From: Ricinus communis
Lineage: Eukaryota; Streptophyta; Magnoliopsida; Malpighiales; Euphorbiaceae
Direction of reading: 5' to 3'
NCBI RefSeq assembly: GCF_019578655.1
Contig: NC_063257.1
Span: 4,960,001 to 5,024,000, forward strand
Length of the DNA stretch: 64,000 bases
Shown: in pieces, positions 24,972 to 64,000 of the stretch
Layout: each line of letters starts with the position of its first letter
Numbering within the stretch: the stretch's first letter is position 1
The notes under the pieces: model-generated
The model's input: the letters and a program-made list of their open reading frames with translations, nothing else
Database searches by the model: none
Told to the model about the DNA's origin: nothing
Made by a program: the position numbers and the translations under genes

Positions 24972-26384
24972 ATGAAAAGAACCAGCAAACTTCATGTAGC
25001 AGTGTTTCCATGGCTAGCCATGGGACATCTTATACCATTTCTCAGATTCTCCAATCTCTTAGCCCAAAAGGGTCATTTAGTTTCTTTCATTTCAACCCCA
25101 GGAAACCTACACAGGCTTCCCAAAATACCTCCACAACTATCTTCTCACATTTCACTAATATCCCTGCCCTTGCCTTCCGTACCAGGACTGCCATCTAATG
25201 CAGAGACCACTACTGACGTACCCTACACTAAACAACAATTGTTAAAGAAAGCTTTTGATTTGCTCGAGTCTCCATTAGCTACTTTTCTTGAAACCAAGAA
25301 ACCAGACTGGGTTATTTACGATTATGCTTCTCATTGGCTGCCATCTATAGCTTCCAAGGTGGGAATTTCAAGTGCCTTCTTTAGTCTCTTTACTGCTGCA
25401 ACACTATCCTTTATTGGCCCGCCGTCGTTGACGATGAACGGTGGAGATTTGCGGCTGACAGCTGAGGACTTCACAATCGTGCCCAGATGGGTTCCGTTCG
25501 AGTCTAATATTAAGTATTGTATCCATGAGGTGACAAAATATATAGAGAAAACGGAAGAAGACGAAACAGGACCGAATGATACGGTTCGATTTGCTTTTGC
25601 TTCTGGAGGAGCTGATGTTGTCATTATTAGAAGCTCACCGGAGTTTGAACCGGAGTGGTTTGACCTTTATAGCAAGATGAGCGAAAAACCAATCATTCCG
25701 CTCGGATTCTTGCCTCCCCCGGAAGTAGAAGAAGAAGATGATGATATTGACGTTAAAGGATGGGCTGATATTATAGAATGGCTGGATAAGAAGGAGGCCG
25801 AGTCGGTTGTATATGTTGCTCTAGGAACTGAAGCTGCTTTGACTCGACAAGAAGTGAGGGAGTTGGCTCTTGGCTTGGAGAAGTCGAGATCACCTTTTAT
25901 TTGGGTACTCAAGAACCCACCTGGAACAACTCAGAATGCATTGGAGATGCTACAAGACGGGTATGAGGAACGAGTTAAGGATCGTGGGATGATCTACTGT
26001 GGATGGGTTCCACAGGTGAAGATACTGAGTCACGAGTCAGTTGGGGGGTTCTTGACCCACTGTGGTTGGAACTCGGTTGTTGAAGGACTCTCATTTGGGA
26101 GGGTTTTGATTCTGTTTCCAGTTTTAAATGACCAAGGGCTTAATGCTAGGTTGTTGCATGGGAAAAAAATTGGGTTAGAGGTACCCAGGAATGAGTCAGA
26201 TGGGGCATTTACGTCCGACTCGGTGGCAGAGCTGGTAAGAAAGGCAAAAGTAGATGACCCAGCAGACTTGGCAAAGGAAATGAGAAACTTGTTTGGGGAT
26301 AGAGATAGGAACAACCGACTTGCGGAAGGGGTTGTTCATTACCTGGAAGAGAACAGGATCTCACGGTTAAAAAACACAAACTAA
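24972..26384 (+). CDS. UDP-glycosyltransferase, UGT91-like (GT1 family)
   Basis: Cytosolic enzyme that transfers a sugar from a UDP-sugar to a plant metabolite; UGT91 relatives often extend sugar chains on flavonoids, saponins or diterpenes. Single exon, 470 residues, normal family length. N-terminal half: LHVAVFPWLAMGHLIPFL with catalytic His19 and the likely partner Asp117 in VIYDYASHWLP. C-terminal half: 44-residue PSPG box at 345-388, beginning WVPQVKILSHESVGGFLTHC, containing HCGWNSVVEG and ending in Asp-Gln (FPVLNDQ). The terminal Gln is usual for UDP-glucose users, though other donors occur in this clade. An acidic loop EVEEEDDDID lies at 251-260 between the domains. The ATG at 24972 starts directly before the conserved N terminus. 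Frame is intact. Acceptor substrate cannot be told from sequence. Confidence 0.95.
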   Translation: MKRTSKLHVAVFPWLAMGHLIPFLRFSNLLAQKGHLVSFISTPGNLHRLPKIPPQLSSHISLISLPLPSVPGLPSNAETTTDVPYTKQQLLKKAFDLLESPLATFLETKKPDWVIYDYASHWLPSIASKVGISSAFFSLFTAATLSFIGPPSLTMNGGDLRLTAEDFTIVPRWVPFESNIKYCIHEVTKYIEKTEEDETGPNDTVRFAFASGGADVVIIRSSPEFEPEWFDLYSKMSEKPIIPLGFLPPPEVEEEDDDIDVKGWADIIEWLDKKEAESVVYVALGTEAALTRQEVRELALGLEKSRSPFIWVLKNPPGTTQNALEMLQDGYEERVKDRGMIYCGWVPQVKILSHESVGGFLTHCGWNSVVEGLSFGRVLILFPVLNDQGLNARLLHGKKIGLEVPRNESDGAFTSDSVAELVRKAKVDDPADLAKEMRNLFGDRDRNNRLAEGVVHYLEENRISRLKNTN

Positions 26385-27868
26385 GGCTGCATTTCACAGC
26401 AATAGGACTGAAATCACAAGTCATATTGATTAATCCTTGCTGCTTCACATGAATTATCACTGCACATTAAAATTATATGTCTGAAATTGCAGCCCTAACT
26501 GCTAAATCAGGAAGAGTGTCCTACGTTTAGAATATTGAGTCAAATAAACGTCTGTTTGCTTTTTGGGGATTCTGTTGGCAACACTTGTCATAATGATGAA
26601 ATTTTAAATCACTCTGTCAAAGAAATGCACACTTGTGATTGTACTGTATTAACAAGCATAATGGGAAAATGTCAGCAAGTTTTATCATTTTTGTCACCGG
26701 ACCATCTTACACGTACCATTTTTATTTTTGTTTTCGTTTTTCTGGATAAGAGTATGCATGCCAAATTTCAGATGTAACGATTTGACTGCAGAAACTAATA
26801 ATCATATAGTATATCCAAGAACAGGGAATTAATGTCAGCCTCAGCAATCAGCATCGCTGAAGACTACTAGCCTAATAAGAAAGTCTGCTGCAAAGAAGGG
26901 TGTTCAAATGGCAGATATTCCATTTATATTCGCATTGAGTTAGATCTTTACTATAGTAATGCTATTCTCCAAAGACATTCACAATTTGCCCTATAAAGTA
27001 CAAGTCACAGTTTCACATTGCCAGATTGCCAATTATGGAGGCAATTCAGCTATCTATACAAAGTATTTTAGGATCAGCACCTGCTATGCACTAAACAAAG
27101 GAGAAAATGAGGTGCTGTTGTTACCGAAACACATTTCTAGTCTATCCTATAAGAAAATAATGTACATGTATGTGCAAACACTATCCTTGCTCACCTCCTC
27201 AAAAGATAGAGAGGGGAGAAAAACTAAATTTGTAAGAGCCAATATTGGCTCAACTCCTGCTGTTATAGGAGAGAACCTGTATTGTGCAAATTATTTGAGG
27301 TTGGAGTATATTGCAATATGAAGCTGAAGCTTTAATCTGTTTCCTATCTGTTAATGCTGGCCTCCATACCGCTTGAGATTTACTTCATGCCAGAAGCACA
27401 TGATATAGATATAGCCCAGATAGGACAAATCTGTTTGGTCTATAAACAAAGCACTTGTTACGATCGATCGCGCTCAAATATTCTGCAGGTCAGATAAAAA
27501 AAAGGTGAACATCAGGGAAAAAAGAAAAAAACGCATTAAGGCCTTATCGTCAAGCACAGGCAACTACAAATATTTCAAAGAGTTCAAAGGTTGGAAGCAG
27601 TCCAGAAGCCATTGGATATTCTACTTATGACAAAAAGAGAAATTTCCAGAAAGAGATTAGTAAAGGCAATTGTCTAAAAAGATCTGCATCCTACTGCACT
27701 ATTTATCATTTTATAACTTAAGCCAAGCAGATGATCATAAGCTTGTTGAGAATAAAAAGAGTACAAGTTCATTGAAGTACTAGTGTTTGTAATCATAATG
27801 TTTCTTACCAGAGATAAACTCGGCAAACAGCACCTGTCAACTGCAGGACTCTGATCAGTCAATATGAT
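26385..27868. other. Convergent spacer between UGT and BEACH genes
   Basis: The 3' regions of the UGT (plus) and BEACH (minus) genes meet here. A 120-codon open frame at 26959-27321 resembles nothing I know and lacks coding character. I see no other gene. Confidence 0.5.
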
Positions 27869-56091
<28,223 letters not shown>

Positions 56092-57060
56092 GTTTTCCAC
56101 TACTGATTAGCAATGTAATCAAAACTTCATTGTTGATAAACCATACACAAAGGGTCACTCCAGGCCATGAATTTTGGCCACCGCCTTAATATTCTGTTTC
56201 AAAAATAATGTGAGCTAAGAAACCAAATAAGGTTAATAGTGATAATGATCTTAGAATTTGAAAAGAAAAGAAAAGAACTCTAAGAATGTTGATCATACAA
56301 ATAAGCTATGTTTAGCCATATAGAAATAGCTGGAAAACAAGACGCGGACATTCCCCATGCTGCGGTTCACTGAGCAGTGAGTTCATGATCATTATCAAAT
56401 GCATAATATTATAAACTCAAACTTACAGCTCTTCAAATTCTTGGAAATCAAAATTAATGAAGGAATCACTTCGGCGAACTAATAACCAGTAAGTCTAATT
56501 AAAATTAACTTGAGACTAATATAATGAGCTGCCAAGCAATAAAATGCGAGCCAGGATGAGACCTGTTGAATTAAAAGCTGATCGGTAGATTCAACATGAA
56601 GAAAATTCAAAAAGATAAAATAAAATTACGCAACCTAATTCCTTGTGACTTCAAAATTAAAAAGACCTGATAACTTTAACGAGATTTTATTAATTTGCAG
56701 ATTATATTAATAATGGTGTATCTATTACCTGATCAGATCACAGAGCTCAAAAAACGCAATGTTTGGCTTCTAGGGTTTGTGATTGCGAGATCTGAGCTTA
56801 ATATTTCTTGAAAGCTTTTTTTCCGCTTTAATGGCGTTAATGAGGAATAAGATAAAACTAATGCGCAAATGTAATAAAAGTAGAAGAACAAGATGAACAA
56901 ATATTTATGCTAAAATTAGACCCTATTTAGTCCACTTAATTTCGAGATTACCATCACGGTGATTCATGGTTAATTTCGCTTTAACCAACCACGAGGCCCG
57001 CGACCACTCGCCTTTTTTATGAAAGTAGGAATAGAAACGGCAACGTTTTTGGGTTACGCC
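56092..57060 (-). promoter_or_regulatory. BCHB leader, leader intron and promoter
   Basis: On the minus strand a likely leader exon ends at 56729 (GATCAG followed by GTAATAG). A matching acceptor lies at 56103-56105 (GCTAATCAG), 12 bases before the ATG at 56091, giving a leader intron of about 625 bp. The leader begins somewhere above about 56820 and contains the common plant motif AACCCTAGAAGCC. An in-frame GTG and a stop precede the ATG, which supports this start. Inference only. Confidence 0.5.
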
Positions 57061-57246
57061 TCCCACATATTTACCGCCTTCCTAATTTATCTTTCTCAAA
57101 GAAAATGAAAATTACCTCCTTCAATTAACCGAACCGACACTCTCTTTTTTTGGTTCTTAAAAGCCCGTAACCCAGTCTTTAGAGTCGAACATTAGTTTCA
57201 TTTATTTTCTTAAAATTATTAAAAGTGATATATTTAATTAAGAAAT

Positions 57247-57480
57247 AATTATAAGAACAGTATATAAATTTATTAAGATCTATTAATTAATTTTTTTAAT
57301 TTTTAAAAGTTATAATTTAGTATATGAGACCGAAAACTATTAATATTTAAGTATATGGAACCGAAAGTTTCTATAAAAAGAATTGAATAATTATAAATAG
57401 TATGTGAGTTTATTAAAATTTGATAATTAAATTTTTAGAATTTTAAAAGTTACAGTTTGATATGTGAATTTAGTAAATGC
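57247..57480. repeat. Diverged tandem unit of about 145 bp
   Basis: An AGTATATAAATTTATTAAGAT...TTTTTAAAAGTTATAATTTAGTATATGA pattern recurs about 145 bases on as AGTATGTGAGTTTATTAAAAT...TTTTAAAAGTTACAGTTTGATATGTGA. Low-complexity AT background lowers certainty. Confidence 0.55.
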
Positions 57481-58449
57481 TTACAACTGAATATATATAG
57501 CATGTCAATAGCAATTACAGACTTGTAATCTTAAAACACGTATTATCCGCTTAGTAGAGTGAAAAAAATAAAATGTCAAAAAGTCTTTAAAAAGTATCTA
57601 TTCTTAATATATCAATACACCATTTTTAATATTACCATCGTTATGTTGTTCTCGCTGTATTTTCATCAATTATTTAAAGAAATTTTTATCTAAATTTGAG
57701 CAATAATTTATCTTCTTCAACTCATCTCTATAAACATCTAAAATAAAATCGATCATATTGAGGATGATAATTTTAACTATATAATTAATTACTAATGCAT
57801 TTTCTTATGATATATATATTATTTATTTATATATTTTTATCAATTTTTATAATTTTTATTGTGTACATGAAAAATTTATCCTCTTTCATATAAATATTAT
57901 CTTTCACTATAAAAATGTAATAGAGCTTGATTTGTCCACAGGTTAATAATTTTTAATTTTATATAATAAATTATAACTTTTAATAATTTAAATACTTGAT
58001 TATTAAATTATGATAAATTGATACACTATTTTGTAATAGGCTGATATGGATAATCTGTAACTTATTATTGACCTACTATATACACTCAATTATAAAATAT
58101 TTACTAGGTTCGTACACTAAATTGTTAAATCTTAACAAGTTTAAATACTATTTTTATAATTATTTATTTAATTAATTAATTAATACCTATCTCCAAAACA
58201 CGGCTAGAAAAGATTTGCCTTCAATTATTTTCTTCCAGGAAAAAGTGCATTTTTACTTTATAATTACAGTTAGGAGTACTTTTACCCTTAAATTAATTTT
58301 GGACCCAAATAATTTCTAAAGCATGTAATTCACATCTCTCAATTAATAAAATAAGTGGTGTTAGATTTTAATTCTAATCTTCTAACTCGTTTTAATCGCA
58401 AACGAGTCAACTCAGTTTTTCAAATTTAATATGTATGTGTTCCTAATCT

Positions 58450-58451
<2 letters not shown>

Positions 58452-58485
<34 letters not shown>
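58452..58485. repeat. (CT)n microsatellite
   Basis: Uninterrupted CT run of about 16 units followed by T and TTTC runs; likely polymorphic. Confidence 0.95.
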
Positions 58486-58489
<4 letters not shown>

Positions 58490-60299
58490 CTTTCTTTCAC
58501 ACTCTCTTTAAAAATTTACAAATAAATACAATATAACTATAATATTTCCTAAAAAAAAAGATAAATAGTTTCAAACAAATATCAAGTTCTTTAACCGAAC
58601 CAAATCAACAAAATTAATTAGCCACTAAACTTCAATCTCTAATTTAATAATATTCATCTAATTTCATTCAAAAATAAAATTCAAACTTCTTATCATTAAA
58701 TAGAAAGAGATGTTGAGATTAGCGAGACGATATGTAAAAGAAGCTCGCACGGACTACATGATTGTGATGGAGATACTAGTTGCATAAGTTGAGTAATACA
58801 GCTCGGTGAAAATGACACCAATTTTTTATATGTGAATTTTATTTTAATTTGCCATCATTATACAACATAACATAGTAAAATTTTATATATAAATGTGATT
58901 GTTTAGTTTTATAATTCAATCATTGTTTATCATTTTTTACCATCACCTTCTATTTTAGAGAAAAAAACCAAATATTGATAGCTCATGAGTGAAATTGAGA
59001 TATTGTAATTGTTTGTTGTGAGACTCTTAACTATTAAAAAAATATTCTTAGAAATTAAAATACATCACACAATACAAAGTTGATATTCAACATGAAACTA
59101 ATAATTAATATGTTATTTAGTTTATTCATATTTCAATTTTAGGCAATAATCAATTTGCAGATAATTTATTTTTACTAAATTTTATGGTCTAAATAATATT
59201 TTAGTACAACTTTGAAAATCTTAAGAAATTGTTTAAATATTTAAAATTAAAAATTATTTAAATATTTAAAATCCAAATTGCACCTTCTTTTTTTAATTTA
59301 ATTTTATATGGATCAATAGAATAATTAGGAAATAGGAAATGGAGGCAAGAGTAGTTGTAATGCCAGTGAACATGCATTGAAATTGTTGAGTAAGATTGTC
59401 TTGCATTCCCTCAACACTTTTAAAGGGAAGGAAAAGAAAGAAAAAAGGATAGAGAAACCTATTAGGAAACAAAAAAGGAAGATGAGATGAAAAAAGAAGA
59501 AGAAGAAGAAAGCGAAAATAAATGGAGAAAGCAGTGTAGGAGATAAAAAAAACCGAGTTGATTCGCCTGGAATATAAATGAGTTAAAGAATCAAATTCAA
59601 CAATTTTGTTTGGCTTAGTTATAAATTAAATTCAAAACTTTATATTTTTTTATAATTTTATCTAATTATTTTAAAATTTTAAAATAAATATTTATATTAT
59701 TTATTTATTTATAAAATACTTTCCGATGATAATTTTGAAGTTTCACAATAAAAAAGATGATATAGAAAATCGATTTTATTTATTAAAAGAATAATAATTA
59801 TGAATCAGCAAAAATAGTTTATCCTAAATTTAATAATATTACTATTAAAATTTTCATGTATGTGCATTTTTTACATATTTTATATCTAAATGTAATAAAA
59901 AAATTATTAATTTATTAATTTTTATGTCGATGAGCAGAATTAACTTGACACGTTAATTTTTTCATTGTAAAGTATTAAAATATTGTTATTGAATATTATT
60001 TTTGAAACTAAATCAAAAATATAAAATTTTAAAATAATTTAATAAAATTATTAAAAAAAGTATAAAATTTAGAATTTAATTAGTAATTAGGTCATTTTCT
60101 ATTAACGAGGCTTGGATTAAAAGTTTTGAGAATTATGATGGCTTATTTGTACCAAAAAATAATTTATAGGTAAATATGCTACTAACTGTAAATGTGAATT
60201 TTTTTTCCTTTTCTTCTTAATTTAATTAATATCAACTGCTAGAAAAAAAATTAGAATTAAATGAAATGAAATTAGTTTATTTTCATTTTATTTTAGGGA

Positions 60300-61318
60300 T
60301 TTAACATTTCTCTCTCTCTCACCGTTTTCTTCCCTCTTTCTCATAGTCACCGCCGCTTTTCTTCCCTTCTTCTTCTCCTCCTCCTCATTCCTCTCTCAAC
60401 AGTCCTCGCCGCCGCCGCCATCTTCGCCCTCCTCTTCTCCACTATGTCATCATAGCCTTCAAAGACCATTCAGAGTCCACTGTCTATTCCTACTGACTCA
60501 CGGGTTTTCAATTTATGGTTTTGCGAAAACTAACGATTTCAAAGACTTTGGCTTTACTTTGAATCAAAAGGTATATATTTGTGCCTCTTTCTTTTTTCTA
60601 TTCTTTTTGCAATATAATTATGTATCCCTGTGAAAAAACAATCTATAAATCTGTTGCGTTTATATACATTGTCTGGTTGCTTTCGACCGATCAACAAAGC
60701 CTTTAAATTTTCCATTTCATATTTTATTAGAAACAACGAAAACCCATTATTAGTAAAATTACTTTAAGGACACAGATCTTGTCTAACTCATTGACCTCTG
60801 CCGTAAAATAAAATTTATTGTATGAACGATTTTTTTTTTTTTAAGCATTTGGAATGTAGATGCGAAAAGAAATTAATAGGTTCATGCACATTGTCAATAA
60901 CAATTAGAGATTCATTTAGGTTTCTACTTGTTAATGTGGTGTGCGAGATGCTTTCTTAATGCCTACTTTCTTAATCCCGATTTGCATGTTTGACCACTTT
61001 TACTGAAGGCATCTCTTCCATATGTTAGTGCAAACAATCCTGCCTCTTACATAAAAAAAGAAATGTGAATAATAGAATTACAATGCTAATGCCTCCCAAG
61101 TTTAGTGCTAAATTGTTAGACTACACTTTCTTTTTTAAGTTTACCCAACATAGGAACTTCACATTAAATGGTTTTTCATTTTTGATTTGGAGTTCCATAA
61201 CCATTCAAGGATTGAACGTTAGTGTTTATATATGGAAGTCAATTCATTAAGGACTTCCTTTTTTGTTTAATTTTATGAATATCTAATTACTGATGAAGAG
61301 CTCATGTCTTTAGCAGTT
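60300..61318 (+). promoter_or_regulatory. Leader with intron and two short upstream ORFs
   Basis: A CT-rich stretch with CCGCCGCCGCC typical of plant leaders (60310-60435) precedes an apparent donor at 60571 (AATCAAAAG followed by GTATAT). The acceptor TTTAGCAG ends at 61316, two bases before the ATG of the next gene. Two upstream ORFs lie in the presumed leader: 60444-60455 (three codons plus stop) and 60515-60562 (15 codons plus stop). Both could lower translation of the main frame. Confidence 0.55.
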
Positions 61319-61702
61319 ATGGTGGATCCATGGTGGTCTCTAATAGGTGCAGCAATACCAGCCGTAATTGCAGGGCAAGCTATTAGGATGAAGAAAAAGA
61401 GAGCTGAAGAGCAGAGGTTGAAGAGTGCTAGAGGACGAGAGAAGAGCTCTGATGAAATTTTTGTTTGTGAGAGGGTATGCACTTCAAAGAGGATGTTAAA
61501 AAAAGTCGGTGCATTATCTAAAGATCCGACTATTGATACTTGTGTCACTGTCTGTGGTGTTTCCGAACTTGATGCTTGTACTGATGCATGTGCAAGAACT
61601 GTTTGTGTTAATCAGCATCAAGTGCCTAACTGGAATGATGTTTGCCTTCGGAGGTGCCAAAGCGAGTGTCTTAGGCTGTCTGATTCCTCTGTTAATTCTT
61701 AA
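61319..61702 (+). CDS. Small membrane-anchored cysteine-rich CX3C protein, unknown function
   Basis: Single coding exon, 127 residues. It appears to belong to a conserved plant family of unknown function; I cannot name a gene. Residues 5-23 (WWSLIGAAIPAVIAGQAIR) form one hydrophobic segment followed by a basic KKKR patch, which suggests one membrane anchor. The rest is hydrophilic with ten cysteines at 50, 54, 75, 79, 87, 91, 96, 109, 113 and 117. Five pairs are spaced CX3C (CERVC, CVTVC, CTDAC, CLRRC, CQSEC), a spacing seen in disulfide-bonded helical proteins of the mitochondrial intermembrane space; that parallel is inference. An upstream in-frame ATG at 61304 lies in the predicted leader intron, so 61319 is preferred. 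Confidence 0.85.
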   Translation: MVDPWWSLIGAAIPAVIAGQAIRMKKKRAEEQRLKSARGREKSSDEIFVCERVCTSKRMLKKVGALSKDPTIDTCVTVCGVSELDACTDACARTVCVNQHQVPNWNDVCLRRCQSECLRLSDSSVNS

Positions 61703-63386
61703 GGGGTCTATGCACCTATGCTGTCCTTTGTCCTTCATTTACAAGAAGTTTCATGTATTTTACATTTTTTGAGTGAATTGATGGTGCACTTGTTTCTCAA
61801 GGTGTTTGTATAAAATTTCTTTTCCTTCCATAGTTTCTTATATTTTTCATTTTGGGTGCTCAGTATTAGCTCTTACATATTCTTCTTTGCATTCTCAATT
61901 ATTTAGATCCTTTATCATCACTATGTTTCCGAGTGCTCACGCGTGAAGTTTGAATACATTTTGGTCTACCTTAAGCTAACGTACCAAGTCATAGCCGACT
62001 CTTTGTCATCAAACATCTTTCAAATGGGATTAGTTTGGATAACCTGTGGTCTTCTTGATGTTCAAAGTTTATCGTTTTGCAGAGATGATATGGTGAGTTT
62101 CTGTATTCATGTCTGTCCGGATGAAGTATCATCTCTAGTTTTGAATGTCTGGCGGTTTCTTACTTGCAGCCTCAGTTGGGGCTTCTATGAAGGTGGAGAA
62201 ATTGCTGGATGTCATTGCATTTTTGCATCTGTATCAATAGTATAGTCAGAAACGGATAAAGGGAATCCGCTCCTACATTACATCCCGCCCATCAATATTC
62301 TGGTGTTCTATAATGTGCAGGTAAGATGACTCGGGTCGAATTTGATGCTAATTGAATCCAAGGAAAGACGAATTTGAGGGTCTCTGCGTTCGCCCAATGG
62401 ATCTTTGCACTTTTATTTTTGTGCCCATTGGCATTGAGTCCTTCATTGACAAATACATAAAATTGAAAGGACCCCATTGTGCAATAAGGAATCCCTCACT
62501 ATAATTGACTTTTTCTTTTTATGAAATCTCAACCATTTGATTGATATTTAATGGGAAAGATTATAGAACGTGATAGGTCATATTCATGAAAGAATATATA
62601 GTTCTGGAGTATAGAATAATAGCAAAACAATATACAAAATATCCTTCAATTGGATTTCTATCTTTATATTCTGTACAATAAATTGATTCTTAATATTTTG
62701 TACTATAGTCTTTTAACTGAAATGACACCAACTTTATATACTTTATATTAACAGTTAACTAACATAATGACTATTTTATCCAACGGTATATAAATAAATA
62801 AAAAATGAAATATGCTATTTCTAAAAACATAATGGCAAAAATGCATAACAGTACAAATATAAAAATAAAACGCGTTTTCTCTTTAGTTAGATTTTAGTTT
62901 GGATTGAGAGTTATCTTTGAAAAAAGATAATTAGATGCTTTTAGTTCAGTCTCACTTTCTATTAAGAAGGAGAATTTGCCCCTCCAAAAATTGGAGTCCA
63001 GCTCTTGATTATTGGTGGTGCATTTAGTTGAAGCTAATTGGTGGGTGGGGGGCCAATTGGCCTCATTGGCTGATTGTTTTTGCAGGGGTTGAGGAGGAGG
63101 ACGGGAATAAATCAAAAGAAAGAAAGAAACATACTAGCCTTGTCGTGTGGATTGAGCTCAGTGACTAGTATGAAAATTCATGACCCAGTGTCAAATCTGG
63201 CCGAGTTGATTAGGCTAAAGGCCTTGTCAGTTTGGCACTATGATCAGAGGAGTAGTCTATTTTATACATATTATACCATAATTAGGCTAATTTTTATTTA
63301 TAATCCGTGCGTAACAAATGCATTTTGCACGCATATTTTAATAATTGATATATATTTAATTATTTAAAATTAATAAATATATATTG
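61703..63386. other. 3' region of the CX3C gene and spacer
   Basis: The first 600-700 bases may be a spliced 3' untranslated region (TTGCAG at 62077-62082 and GTGCAG near 62320 look like acceptors). The remainder is AT-rich with no supported gene. Confidence 0.45.
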
Positions 63387-64000
63387 TCACGACCCCACCC
63401 GTGGGCCCGTGACCGGCACTAGGGAATGGGTAGGCTTAAGGCCACCGAAACCCGTAGTAAGCCTGACACTCACTGATTTAAACAAATCTCATCTCAAATT
63501 AATATTATTAAAACCATAAATCATCTTAATAGTTACACTTTACAAAATTACTTGGTCTACCGGAAAAACTAGGCGAGACCCGGAGCTTAGAAAATTTACA
63601 ACTGATACATCTACTATTACTACTCATGAGAATCTAAGATTTACCATTTTACATACCAAATCAAATACTTCACCCGATGATGAAGGAGTCGGGTTCTTGA
63701 ATAAGAGTCAGCGGAGAACTAACACTCGAAAAAACATAAATGGAGACTCGGTCTGAGAGTGAGTTAAAATCAAATAATCTAGGGACTATTCACGCTTCTC
63801 GGAAAACATAGATTATTCAAATCGATATCAAACCATACTGTAATCGTACCCTACTATTTCCTTCACATAAAATATTAATCATTCGAATCAAAATATCAAC
63901 CATGCACGTAAATACAAATCACATTATAATCAAATACCATAATAAATAAATAAATAAAAATATATATTTACTTTTACGGGATGAGTGGCTCAGTAGAACC
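63387..64000. mobile_element. Probable LTR-type retrotransposon end, cut by window edge
   Basis: An abrupt change from AT-rich DNA to GC-richer sequence starts at TGTCACGACCCCACCCGTGG. The block that follows (GGCCCGTGACCGGCACTAGG, then a run of short phrases such as CCGAAACCCGTAGTAAGCCT) has the look of the start of a plant LTR or other gene-free retroelement: TG start, CACGACC opening and no coding frame. The other end is beyond 64000, so class and length cannot be settled. Confidence 0.6.

Larger units (their letters stand above)
57061..60299. other. AT-rich gene-free spacer
   Basis: No open frame of note on either strand and no conserved domain. Contents: a diverged tandem unit near 57247-57480, a CT microsatellite at 58452-58485 and many AT-rich stretches that could be decayed MITEs. 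The right edge leads into the pyrimidine-rich leader of the gene at 61319. Confidence 0.7.

Noticed and set aside
26959..27321. 120-codon plus-strand frame after the UGT gene
   Set aside because: No recognisable motif, no splice context and composition like the surrounding spacer.
56092..56100. GTG start three codons before the BCHB ATG
   Set aside because: Plants rarely start at GTG and the ATG at 56091 sits just after the probable leader acceptor.
61304..61318. Upstream in-frame ATG giving five more residues to the CX3C protein
   Set aside because: It lies inside the predicted leader intron, whose acceptor TTTAGCAG ends at 61316.

Overview
The window is nuclear DNA from a flowering plant, most likely a eudicot. 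It has spliced genes with GT-AG introns, AT-rich introns and spacers, plant-specific families (a SABRE-type giant protein, TIFY-CCT-GATA factors, a PSPG-box glycosyltransferase, a plant BEACH protein) and plant transposons. I cannot name the species. No bacterial, viral or organellar gene set is present, and there is no CRISPR array or operon.

Layout. (1) 1-6115, plus strand: the last eight exons of a SABRE/KINKY POLLEN-type gene, whose 5' part lies outside the window. (2) 7162-12448: a 5.3 kb Mutator-like element (MULE) with terminal inverted repeats and a transposase gene broken by stops and frameshifts. (3) 13620-17874 and 19676-23871, both minus strand: two TIFY-CCT-GATA (ZIM/ZML-type) transcription factor genes in tandem. 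(4) 24972-26384, plus strand: an intact intronless UDP-glycosyltransferase of the UGT91 type, divergent from the second GATA gene. (5) 27869-56091, minus strand: one giant gene for a BEACH-domain protein, closest to Arabidopsis BCHB. I resolved it into 39 exons whose phases all agree, giving 3262 residues. Its introns hold a 288 bp SMART-like mini-retrotransposon, a 528 bp fold-back MITE, a LINE remnant and several short tandem duplications. (6) 57.1-60.3 kb: AT-rich spacer without recognisable genes. (7) 61319-61702, plus strand: a small membrane-anchored, cysteine-rich protein with repeated CX3C pairs. (8) 63387 to the end: the start of a probable LTR-type element cut by the window edge.

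The two giant genes at the ends (SABRE-type and BCHB-type) are also near neighbours in Arabidopsis, as I recall (At1g58250 and At1g58230). The locus therefore looks like an old syntenic block with other genes and transposons lying between them. The genes do not form a pathway: two act in membrane or vesicle biology, two in transcription, one in glycosylation of small molecules. I see no convincing new multi-gene system. The most interesting points are the tiny complete retrotransposon, the fold-back MITE with a related arm in the SABRE intron, the old tandem GATA pair, and the CX3C protein.
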